Source: Prorocentrum cordatum
Taxonomy: Eukaryota > Sar > Dinophyceae > Prorocentrales > Prorocentraceae
Assembly: GCA_963575745.1 (NCBI GenBank)
Contig: CAUYUJ010019282.1
Location: 564,712 to 628,711 of the forward strand
DNA: 64,000 nucleotides
Direction: 5' to 3'
Numbering within the stretch: position 1 is the stretch's first letter; every line of letters begins with the position of its first letter. Positions 54,588-64,000 of this stretch are shown in pieces. A program made the translations under genes and the position numbers. Below the pieces are notes generated by a model that worked only from the letters and a program-made list of their open reading frames with translations, did no database searches and was not told the origin of the DNA.

Positions 54588-55369
54588 TGGATCATGCGGC
54601 GTGGCCGCGTGTTGAGGCGAGACCGTGTGGGAAATTACTTACTACGCCCAACGCGCCACAACTGCGCGTCTGAAGAAAGATCCACTGCAACCCCGATCGA
54701 TTGCAAAGGCCACGGTCGCTCCGGCAAGTTCAGAGGTTCGGGGCACGCGGCCGCTCGGGCAAGGTGAACATTACACCGAAAGAGCACCAAGCCACGCAAC
54801 CATATGAAGTACTTATGGTTATGCTGCGCTTTCATGCTTCGACGCCAACGGCGGACAGGCGAAATCTAACTTCGAATACAGAAATCAAGAAGTTGGGGCC
54901 CCCGACCAAAAACCCCCCAAACGGAACGCCAGACCAGAGCCGACGTCCGCACGTGGCGACGAGGCAACCACGCGCCCAAGGTCGACCTGAAAACGCCACC
55001 ACCACGCAAGGTGGCCCTCGACGCTGGTCCAGAGAAGGCTTGGTACAGAGGAGCAAACGCTGGCGAGGCCGCGGCCTTGGTCGAAGGTCGCCGTCGGCTG
55101 GTGGCCAGAGACCACGCCGGTGATGCCCAGGAGGGCATCTGCTGAAGTGGGCATTCGCTCGCGACCGCTCGTCGGCAGAGCTCGAAACTCCCGTCCTCCC
55201 AGAAATTGGCCCCGATGGGGGTCTCCATATCGCTGCTGTCTGGCTACAGATGTTTATGACGCTTGCTTTGATAAGGTCCACATATTGCTGTTGGTCGCTT
55301 GCGTTGCCGACGCATGGGGGTTTCCAGAAACGAATGATTCGCGAAGCGTCATATCTACTTGATGGGAAG
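54588..55369. other. Intergenic, upstream of the large gene
   Basis: No gene recognised. Overlapping frames on both strands at 54700-55280 are Arg/Pro-rich. No convincing leader acceptor was found close to the 54587 start. Confidence 0.45.
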
Positions 55370-57010
55370 GCCCTACCTACTTGTGAGAGGCTCCTATTGA
55401 CTTTTTGGGAGGGTCCTACCTACTTTGGTGAGGATTTTTTGTACTTTTGGGAGTGTCCTATCTACTATTGGGATGGTCATATCTACTTTTTGGAAGGGTT
55501 TTATCTACTTTGGGGACGGTCCTGTCTACTTGTTTGGGGGGGCACATGTACTTTTGGGAGGGTCCTATCTACTTGCGATGGGGGGTCCTATATACTTCTT
55601 GGGAGGGGCCTATCTGATTTGGTGCGGGTCCAATCTACTTCTGGGAGGGTCCTATCTACTTGATGGGAGGGTCCTATACACTTCTTGGCATGGTCTGTCT
55701 GCTTTTGGGAGGGCCCTATCTACTTGCTGAGAGGGCCCTACCTACTTTGGGAGGGTCTTATCTACTTTTGGGGAAGGTCCTATCTACTTGCGGGAAGGTA
55801 CTACCTACTTTGGGTTGGGTCCTATGTGCCTTTGAGAGGGTCCTATCTACTTGTTGGGAGGGCCCTGTCTATTTGTTGGGAGGGTCCTATGTACCGTTGG
55901 GAAAGTCCTATCTACAGGTGGGAGGGCCCTATCTCCTTTATTCGGGAGGTCCTCTCTACTTGTGGGAAGATTATCTGTTTGTTGGGAAGGTCACATTCTT
56001 GTTAGGAGGGCCCCGTCTACTTGTTGGGCGGGTCCTATATACGTCTTGGGAGGGTCCTATCTACTTGTTCGGATGGTCCCATCTACTTGTTGGGAGGGTC
56101 CTATCTGCATATGGGAGGGTCCTATCTACTTTTGGGAAGGTCAGAGCTACTTGGTGGGAGGGTCATATCTACGTTGGGAGGGTCCTATATGCTTTTGACG
56201 GGGTCCTATCTACGTGTGGGAAGGGCCTGCCTACTTTGGGGGTGTCCTATATACTTTTGGAGTGGGTCCAATCTACTTGTGGGGGGGGGGTCCTGCATAA
56301 TTGTTGGGAGGGTCCTATCTACTTTGGGGACAGTCTGGTCTACTTGAGGGAGGGTCCTATCTCCTTTTTAGGAAGGTCCTACCTACTTTTGCAAGTGTTG
56401 TATCTACTTGTTGGGAAGGCCTCACCTAATTGCTTCGAGGGTCCTATATAGTTGTTGGGGGGTGCTGTTTAATTGTTGGGCAGGTCCTGTTTACTTGTTG
56501 TGAGGGCTCCACCTGCTCGTTAGGAGGGCCCCAATACTTGCTCGGATGGCCATGTCTACTTTGGGGAGGGTGCTATCTAATTGTTGGGGGGGTCGTATTA
56601 CACACTTGCTGGGAAGGTCCGATATCCTCGGTGGGGCGGTCCTACCTACTTGCTGCGGAGGCCCCACGTTGGGGGGGTCCGATCTACCGCTGGGAGGATC
56701 CTATCTACTTTGGGAGGGTCATCTGACAGCATGGAAGTGTTCTATCTACTTTTGGAAGGTTCATATTCACGCTGGCGATGGTCATGTTTACCTGCTGGGC
56801 GGGCCCTACGTACTGGATGGGAGAGTCCTGTCTACTTGTGTTGGGCGAATTATCATCTTGTTGTGAGGGTCATATCTATTTTGGGACGGTGCTATATGTT
56901 CTTGTGAAGGCCCGATCAGTTTGTCGGAAGGTTCATATCTAATGTTGGAGGGTCCTATATACTGGCTGAGAAGATAGTATCAACTTGTTGGGCTGGTCCG
57001 ATGTACTTTT
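55370..57010. repeat. 22-24-bp satellite, block 1
   Basis: Head-to-tail units of the form GGTCCTATCTACTTGTTGGGA with one or two extra bases, about 70 diverged copies. GGTCC, TATCTACTT and TTGGGAG are the most constant words. Long open frames through it (Gly, Tyr, Leu, Trp-rich) are artefacts of a unit whose length wavers around 22-24. Confidence 0.95.
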
Positions 57011-57659
57011 TGGATGGTCATATCGACTGTTCCGATGACCATATGCGCGGGCGCCGCGGCGGCTGCCGCGCCGAACGGGGCACCACCGCGCGCCTCGCGC
57101 GCCGCGCTGGCATTCAACCGACGCCGATACTCTCGCACAGGGGCGCCGCGCAATCGCCCCGCGCCATGGACGCGGCAGAGCCTGCCCAGCTTCGCGCTGC
57201 ATCGCATCTGCACTTCGCAAGGGGCTGCATGCCTGCGCCGCCCTCGGCGGGCGTCGCCCGCGCCAGGCTGCTGCCCGAGCGCGGCCACGCCATGTTGCCG
57301 CGCGCCCGCGCGCGCGGACATCGCGTGCGATGGCACTGATGGCGCGCTGCGCGTTGCCAGACATGGCGCGCTGCCGACTGGGCGAGATCCGCGCCCCAGG
57401 CCCGTCGCCGCGACGCGCCTCGCGCGCGGCGCGGCGCTCTTCCCCGCCCGCCGAGGTCCCCGCCACCACCCACCCACCCACCCACTCAACATCCTTGGCG
57501 ACCCGAGCCGCGGGCCACATGCTTCTGCGGGCGCGCGTTTGCAAGCGCTGGCCATGCCGAATCGTCGGCGTTTGCTCAGCGCCGCGCGATCGCAGCGCGA
57601 CGCGGCCCAGGCGCTCGCTCGCCCGCTGGGGCCCGCGGGCCCCGCAGTGTAGCATCGCG

Positions 57660-57990
57660 GGGCATGTCGGCCCCTTTGGGTCCAGTGGGGCATGCAACGC
57701 CTGCTGGGGTTGTGGGGCCTGCTGGTTCTGGAACCTGCGAGGCTGCGAGACCTGCGGGGCTACTTGGGCAGATGGGGCAAGTGGGGCGCGCGAGACCTGC
57801 GACGCCAGTGGGCCAGTGGGGCCGTTGGAACCCGCGGTGCCTGCCTTGCGAAACCTGGCGGGGCCAGCGGGCCCTGCGGGGCCCAGGGTAACTGTGCGGC
57901 CTGCGACGCGCGACGACGGGGGCCGTGGAGCCCGCGGGGCCATCGGGGTCTGCGGGGCATGGATGCGCCTCTGTGGATTGAGGGGCCCGT
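57660..57990. repeat. GTGGGGC/CTGCGGGG low-complexity tract
   Basis: Three-base and nine-base periodicity with GGGGC, CTGCGG and AGTGGGG words, similar in style to 47638-47754. It gives Gly-Pro-Ala peptides on the minus strand. Confidence 0.75.
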
Positions 57991-58251
57991 GAGACTACGG
58001 GCCCCGCATGTCTCCTCCCGCGGTGCCATCGGCGTCGCGGGCGATCCCTCTCTGCCAGAAGCCCGCGCCGAGCCCCCCCCCCCGCCATCTCCTGCCCCGC
58101 GCCCCGCCTGCGCTCCGCCCAAACACTGCGCCCCGCGGTGCGCCGCCTCGCAACGAACGGGAGAGGGCGCGATACCGCGCGAACCCCAAGACCCAAGATG
58201 ACGTGGGGGGCGCGGGCGCAGCGGGAATCGGCTGGCGGGGGCCTTGCAAAC

Positions 58252-58412
58252 ATCCCGAGCCCGCGGTGGGGCGCGGGGGTACATTGCAAAAATCCGAGCC
58301 CGCGGAGGAGGGGGGGGGTACTTTGCAAAAATCGAGCCCAGCTGCTGGTGCACTGCGCAGAATTCCGAGCCCGCGCGTGTGGGGGGGGGGGGGTACTTTG
58401 CAAAATCCAGAG
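58252..58412. repeat. Tandem repeat with GTACTTTGCAAAA core
   Basis: Three copies of a unit made of CCGAGCCCGCG, a G-run, and GTAC(A/T)TTGCAAAA, at about 58283, 58317 and 58393. Confidence 0.8.
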
Positions 58413-58654
58413 CCCCTAAGGAAAATACTGGCCCCAGGGCGCTGCCCCTAGGCGTCGGTCATGTGACATTTTCGCAGCGCCACCAGGGGCGCGCACCATG
58501 ATCGACAGCGGTCCCGAAGCCAGGGCTGGCCCACCCGCAGTCATAGATCGACGCCCTGGGAGGGCTCTGAAAATCGACGACCGACATCGATCGCATTTGG
58601 CTCACCAGCCCGCGGCGGAGGTTCACGTTCGCCGCCCAAACCTCCGCAAACGGA

Positions 58655-58915
58655 ATGGTCGTCGGGAGGTGGTCGGGGGGTCGTCGGGAGGTGGTCGGGA
58701 GGTGGTCGGGAGGTGGTCGGATGGTCGGGAGGTGGTCGGGAGGTCGTCGGGGCGCCCCAGAGGTCGGGAGGTGGTCGGGAGGTGGTCGGGAGGTGGTCGG
58801 GAGGTGGTCGGGAGGTGGTCGGGAGGTGGTCGGCCGCGGGCGGTCGGGAGGTGGTCGGGAGGTGGTCGGGAGGTGGTCGGGAGGTGGTCGGGAGGTGGTC
58901 GTCGGGCGGTGTCGG
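58655..58915. repeat. 11-bp array, GGAGGTGGTCG
   Basis: About twenty copies of GGAGGTGGTCG, some exact in a row, with a few variants (TCGTCGGGAGG). Confidence 0.95.
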
Positions 58916-60283
58916 CGGCGCCGTCGGAGGTCCTGGGTCGCCGCGCAAGTGGGCCGGGCGCCGAAATGCACGCCCGGGTTCGGCCGCGAAAAGAAGAAGA
59001 ATAAGAAGAACAACACACAAAAAAATGAGCAAGCCCGGGCCGTGCCCGCGCGCCCGCGCGCGCCAAGCACACTTGAGATCGCACTTGATCAACAACAGCG
59101 CTCGGGCCGATGGCTTTCGCCGCCCCGAGATGCGTTCGCCGACGTCTGGTCCTCTCCAAACGCTGGCAGCCACGGCTTGACCTTTGCGGGCACGCACGCG
59201 CCCGCTGGCTCCAAACTCAAGAAGGGTTTGGGCCCCGCGGCGCCGCCTGGTCGCCATCGGCGTTGCCCGATGCCCCCTTAGAGTCACGCTGCGCCTCGGC
59301 GCCCACATTCGGCCCCCGAGGCCACCGCCCCAAGTCGGGCCAAGATGCCGCCAGCGCCCACCACGCCGCGGAGCCATCGGATGGAGCTCGGCGCCCCGCG
59401 GCGCCGTGGCGAGCTTCGCCGCCCGCCCGAACCCAACTGGTACTGGGCGCGGCAGCGGGGGGCGCGGGGTGGCGAACGCCCTGCGCGGCACTGGCGGCCA
59501 GCGATGGCTGCATTTCGCGAGATGCGCCGCTGGGTCATGACGGGCCTTGGTGCCAGGGCGCCCCCCGATGCCGCGGCGAACCCCGAGGTCCCGATTGCAC
59601 TTCCGAATGGCATTCGCGCGATCGGGAAGCGTTGGGGGGAGTCTAGGACACGAGCGTCGGCCCCCGCGCGCACGCGCGACAAATCATAGCTTCGGGCACC
59701 GCGATGCGGAATGCATTCGCCGCGCGCATGGTCGCGCAACCAACATGCCCCAGCGCGGACCAATCGTACTCGGGCATCGAAAGAAGCGCGCAGCGGTTAT
59801 CATTGAGCGCGATCCATGGCGACCCTTCGCGGGCGGGCGCGGCCCCTGTCGGGGAGAACCCTCGCGGGCACGTCCACCTCGCTTCGGGGTGATGCGAACC
59901 CTGGCGGCGCGACCCCGCAGGATGGCACCACGATGCACGGCGCGATCCATGCAGGTGGCCGAACCCCGCTGCAGAGTGCTCGGGCACTGCGCAGGGCGCT
60001 GCCGCTCGCGCATGCGCTGCGACTCGCGGCGGCAAGTCGCCCGCGCGAGCTTCGACCCGCCACGAGCAAGCCTCGTCGCGCGCACGGAGAACCATATCGG
60101 GACAGCATTACACGCGCAAGGCTGGTCTACCTCGGACGGGCCCGCCCCCGTCCGCGTGCACGTCTAGCACCGAGCAAGGCCCGCGCTCGCGGGCGGGCGC
60201 GGGCGGCCCCGCGCGGCGCAACTCCACCAGAGCAGCCGATCCTGCTTCCGCGGGAGGGGGCGCGTGCCCTGGTCGCGGAGAGC

Positions 60284-61332
60284 ATGATCCCATCTACTTT
60301 TGGGATGGCCCCATCTACTTTTTTGAGGGGGGGGGGCGATCTATTTGTTGGTGGGGTCATACCCACTTGCGGAATTGTCATATCTACTTTTGGTGGGCCC
60401 TATATAAGTTTGGAAGGGTCCTAGACACTTGCGGGGAAGTCTTATCTACTTGCTGGGAGGGTCCCATCTGGCTTTTTTTTGGGAGCGCCCTATCTAATTT
60501 GAATAGGGTTCTATCTACGTATGGGAGGGTCTTATCTACTTGTCGGGAGGGTCCTATCTACTTGTTGAGAGGGTCAGATCTACGTCTGGGAGGGTCCGAT
60601 CTGCATGCTGGGAGGGCGATGTACTGGTTGCGGTGGTCATATCTGTTTTTCTGGGGTCCGACCTGGTCGGCAAGGCCATGTCTACTTTTGGGGTAGTCCG
60701 AACCACTCTCGGACGGTCCTATCTATTGTTGGAAGGGTCCCATCTACTCGTTGGGCAGGTCCTGTCTACGTTTTGGACGTTGCTATCTACTTGTTTGAAG
60801 TGGCCATATCTACTCGCTGGGGGGGGTCTTACCTACTGGCGGGAGGGTCGTATATGTTTGTTGTGACGGCCCGACTTACTTTTGCTAGGGTCCATTATGC
60901 TTCTGGGGGGGTCCGATCTCCTTGTTGGAAAGGTCCGATCTATGTTTTGGCAGGTCTTATCTGCTTTTGGCAGGGTCATGCCTACTTGTTGGGTAGTTCT
61001 ATATACTTGTTCGGAGGGTCATATCTACTTGTTTCCAGGGTGTTGCATGCTTGTGGTAGGGTCCGACCTACATGTTAGGAGGGTCCTATCTACTTTGGAA
61101 GGGGTTATATGTACTTGTTGGTTGTGTTTAATGGTTTTTCGGGATGGTCCTACCTAGTCTTGGTGGGGGTCACATCTACGCGCTGGGGGGTCCTATTTAC
61201 TTTTGTGAGGGTCCAATCTATTTTTGGGAGGGCCCTATCTACCTGTTGGGAGGGTCCGATAGGCTTGTTGGAAAGCCATATCTACTTTTGGGAGGGGCCC
61301 ATTTACTGCTGGGAGGGGCACATGTACCTGTC
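60284..61332. repeat. 22-24-bp satellite, block 2
   Basis: Same unit and orientation as 55370-57010, about 45 diverged copies (TATCTACTTGTTGGGAGGG). Confidence 0.95.
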
Positions 61333-61974
61333 GTGACAAAACTTGCGCGCGCAGCGTTTCCGCATGGACCGCAAATCGCGCGAGCGCGGCCACTTATTGC
61401 TTGATCGCCCTTGCCCCCTTGACCCAGACTGCCGCGCGCCGCCCGTAGGCCCGTGCCGTCGCGATCTGCAGCCCGCGCTATTTCTATTGAGGGGGGGATT
61501 CGTGGCCGCGCGCTCATCGCGTGAGGGGCGCCGCTCGCGCCGCGCCGAGTTTCGTCTGTTGGCGGGTTCGCTCGCGAACCCCCGCTACCCCGTTCAAACT
61601 ATATGAAACTCACACACGTTTGTTGAAGGCGGCGCAACGATGATAGTCGCGGCGGCGCTCGGGCGACATAGCCCCAATCGCACATGGAAATATCTGGCGG
61701 GCTCGGCGCGGCGGCGCGCAAATCGTTCCGCAGGCTCACGACAGCTGGGTGTGAAATCGGTGTTTCTGGTTGCGTCGGTGGGTGGGTCGCTGGGAAGCGC
61801 CCCAGCGCGCTGCTTTCCCGACCTTCCTATTGCAAGCTTACATATAACGTTGCGCATAGGCTGTAAACCTACCATTAGCGTATTTCACTCTGTTCAGACG
61901 GGAGGGTGAGCGGGGAAGAGGCTGATTAAGTGAGAAGGGGACGAGGGAACACGGAGGGATGACAACACATGGGC
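61333..61974. other. Intergenic, GC-rich, nothing recognised
   Basis: Similar in composition to 57047-60283. No repeat unit or gene was identified. Confidence 0.5.
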
Positions 61975-62262
61975 CCACATAGATGGCACTGCATAGAATG
62001 CGCCACATAGGTTGCACCACGTAGATTGCACCACATAGATTGCACCACGTACATTGCACCACACAGGTTGCACCACATAGATTGCACCACGCAGACGGCA
62101 CCGCATAGATTGCACCACATATGTTTTACCACACAGATTGCACCACATGCATTGCCCACCATAGGTTGCCCCCCATATATTGCACCACGTAGATTGCACC
62201 ACAAAGATTGCACCACATAGATTGTACCACATACATTGCACCACATCCATTGCCCCAAACAG
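61975..62262. repeat. 14-bp satellite, ATTGCACCACATAG
   Basis: About 20 copies of ATTGCACCACATAG with variants at two or three positions (ATAG, GTAG, ATAC, CAGG). It ends some 50 bp before the stop of the next gene. Minus-strand Cys/Gly/Val-rich frames are produced by the repeat. Confidence 0.95.
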
Positions 62263-62314
62263 TGCGTGCTAAGATACACTGGTCGGGGTCCACGCTGGCT
62301 TACATTTGACACGC

Positions 62315-63990
62315 TCAGCTTGCATGCAGGGGCTCCTCGCCCTCGTCAGCCAACTGGGGCCTCTCCCCATGCTCCAGGATGAACTGCGCCTCGGGGCTGC
62401 CAAGCCTCTTGAAAAAATCTCTGGCTGCCTCTCGGCGGTGAAAATCAGCAGAAAAAAGATGGACGTGGGCGCGGCGGCCAAGGTCGGGGTCCACGTGGAG
62501 GAGCCACGCCATGAGATAGCCGACAGGCCTCCCTTTGCAACGAAAACGCGAAAAATTGCAAGTTCTCTCCTGGGTCGTCCCCCTGCCGAAGACATCGTCG
62601 GGCAAGTGCGCAACGAGGCGCTTCGTCACAGGATAAAATTTAATCAGGCCGCGCCCTGTGTCGCAGACGATGGCACCGCTCTCCTCGCGCAAAGGCGCCG
62701 CGGAGCGCAACGCAGGAGCTGGCCCTGAGGAGGGGGCGCTGGGCTCCGCCGAGGCGCCGCCAGACGGCGAAGCTGGGCTGCCCGCCGGCGTGCCCACAGC
62801 CGAGCCTGGCGGCAATGCGCGCCACATCTCAGCCTCCAAATCCACATCCGACTCGATAGAACCAATGTCCTCGTCGGACGATCGGCGGCCACCTGGACAG
62901 CAGCCCCCGCCACTGGCGCCGCCGTCAGATGAGAAAGAAAAAAATGCCAGCGACTCCGGATCGGAAGGCAGATACATGCGATCACTGTCACCATTGGAGT
63001 CCGACTCGGGGTCTGGTTCAGGCTCAGCTCCCCCCTCGGGATCCTCGCCCAGAACGCCTCCGCCCAGGCCCGACAACACCTCGTCGATCGCCTCGTCGCC
63101 ACAGATAGCATGCGGAGCCTCTGCACCTCCCCCGCGCCCTGGGCCAAAGCCCCCTCCACGACTGTCTCCTCGCCCTCGGCCCTTCCCTCTGCGCGCCAGC
63201 CTCCGAGCCTCCCTGGCGTCCTCGAGCTTCTTGATCTCGACCTCCATGCCGCCCCACACGGCGATGGCGGGGTAGAAGTCGTCTTCCAGCTGCGACCTCG
63301 CAACACGCTGCCCCCAAGGGGAAATGCGGTGAACTCGCACACGCCGCTGGCCGACGAGCCTGTAGAACACGATGTTGAACGGCCCGTCCACGGCCAGCAA
63401 GTCGAGGCAACCTTTCCAGACGTCGACGAAATCTGGAGACTCGCCGCTCTGGACAGGCTGGACGCCGCTCAAGTCGCCGCGATCCTGAGTAGGAAGACGA
63501 GCCATGCGGCAGAACGTCGGATAGACCGTTGGTTGCCCCCGAAGCCTGGCAACATGCAGCCACGCATCATCCTGTAGAAGTGGAGGCCCCGCGGATGAAG
63601 GAGCGGCCTCGATCTTGGCAACCAGCAGTGGGACGCCACTGACAACATTATTGAAGCCCGTCTTGGCCCCGAGCTTGGCCGCGCCAAGGCACGGAGGGAA
63701 GCGCGAACGCGAGCCACGAACAGCCTGATGCACATGCCGAGGTCCCCCTGGCAGACGCATCGGCCAGCCTCGAAACAATCTGGCCGGTTGATCGGGACAG
63801 CTCCGATCTTCTGGAGGTGCGGCGTCATGATCTGCGCGCGCATCCTCCTCCACTCCCGCGCTGCAGACGCCAAAGTAAAACCGCCGACGACTGTGCCAGA
63901 AGCCTCGATCACCTGGTCAGTGCTCATGTCCATAGTCACGAAGGTGGAGTTGGCGTGAGCATGCTCGGTCTGAAAATTGGCATGCTGCAT
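62315..63990 (-). pseudogene. Uncharacterised gene with one frameshift
   Basis: Coding begins with ATG at 63990 (MQHANFQTEHAHANSTFVTM) or beyond the window. It runs in one frame to CIRLFVARVRASL at about 63690, then in another frame through the 512-codon stretch from KTGFNNVVSGVPLLVAKIEA. The second part has QDDAWLHVARLR, SPDFVDVWKGCLDLLAVDGP, a basic RGKGRGRGDSRGGG stretch, an acidic Ser/Asp/Glu linker, and RFRCKGRPVGYLMAWL near the end. The order resembles a dinoflagellate family of unknown function that I recall only loosely. No enzyme motif. The single shift, near TCCCTCC at about 63690, could be a decay mark or a sequencing error. Confidence 0.5.
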
Positions 63991-64000
63991 CTCCGCGCCC

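Larger units (their letters stand above)
57047..60283. other. GC-rich block splitting the satellite
   Basis: Very GC-rich DNA with CpG-rich words (GCGCGCC, CGCGGG) and no gene recognised despite long open frames on both strands. It contains a collagen-like GGG/CTG-rich tract (57660-57990), a GTACTTTGCAAAA repeat and an 11-bp array. It may be an insertion into a once continuous satellite, but no duplication was found at its borders. Confidence 0.5.

Noticed and set aside
55370-57010. Long Gly/Tyr/Leu/Trp-rich reading frames that look like a repeat protein
   Set aside because: They are translations of the 22-24-bp satellite, and similar frames appear in more than one phase.
57576-58000. Collagen-like Gly-Pro-Ala protein on the minus strand
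   Set aside because: It arises from a GTGGGGC/CTGCGGGG low-complexity tract, with no start, end or neighbouring domain to support a gene.
58459-59491. Pro/Thr-rich secreted protein on the minus strand
   Set aside because: The repeated DHLPTTSRPP peptide is the translation of the 11-bp array, and all neighbouring frames are open too.
55370-61332. CRISPR-like regular repeats
   Set aside because: Units are contiguous without unique spacers and diverge continuously; this is a eukaryotic satellite.
61894-62312. Cys-rich minus-strand protein
   Set aside because: Produced entirely by the 14-bp satellite.

Overview
The window looks like nuclear DNA of a dinoflagellate. It is GC-rich, poor in genes, and full of satellites and broken retroelements. 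Two copies of a sequence very close to the dinoflagellate spliced leader sit inside a pair of LTRs. The clearest host-type gene pair (50.6-54.6 kb) lies head-to-tail on one strand, with a C-tract/AG acceptor just before the downstream start codon. No genus can be assigned from sequence alone. No rRNA, tRNA, CRISPR array or bacterial operon was seen.

1-4.85 kb: GC-rich DNA without a gene, an 83-bp satellite (2.04-3.76 kb), and an orphan EF-hand-coding fragment on the minus strand (about 4.2 kb).

4.85-45.84 kb: one nested retroelement complex, the main content of the window. Level 1 is a plus-strand Ty1/copia-like element between direct repeats that look like LTRs (4852-5137 and 45544-45839). 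It has a copia-type primer site, a CCCH-finger gag, protease, integrase, RT and RNase H, then about 11 kb of further reading frames. Its interior is A-richer than its surroundings and carries about twenty GC-rich mini-hairpins of the form CGGC-N3-GCCG. Level 2 is a small repeat-bounded element (11903-12314 plus 29372-30030) inserted in the level-1 integrase with a 5-bp CATGA duplication; the reading frame resumes exactly across it. Level 3 is a minus-strand copia element (12315-29371) with TG...CA LTRs that each contain the spliced-leader-like sequence. It carries a CCHC gag, a protease, a methyltransferase-like domain, integrase, RT and RNase H. Level 4 is a plus-strand APE-type LINE (14921-22016) inserted in the integrase-RT linker of level 3 with an exact 14-bp duplication. 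It encodes a polyglutamine ORF1, an OTU-like protease, a zinc/basic region, an endonuclease, RT and a C-terminal zinc motif. Every level is degenerate, with stops, frameshifts and lost catalytic residues, so these are relics.

45.9-50.5 kb: simple and low-complexity repeats (AAAC, CTC, G-rich, a 9-mer, CCAAGAG-rich arrays, ATGGTG), with one weak exon candidate.

50.5-54.6 kb: two apparently intact minus-strand genes. The upstream gene encodes about 1113 residues if a 119-bp GT-AG intron is removed; the downstream gene encodes 149 residues. Neither function is recognised.

55.4-61.3 kb: a 22-24-bp satellite in two blocks separated by 3.2 kb of very GC-rich DNA that itself holds short tandem repeats. 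61.97-62.26 kb: a 14-bp satellite. 62.3-64 kb: a minus-strand gene or gene relic of unknown function with one frameshift, reaching close to the window edge.
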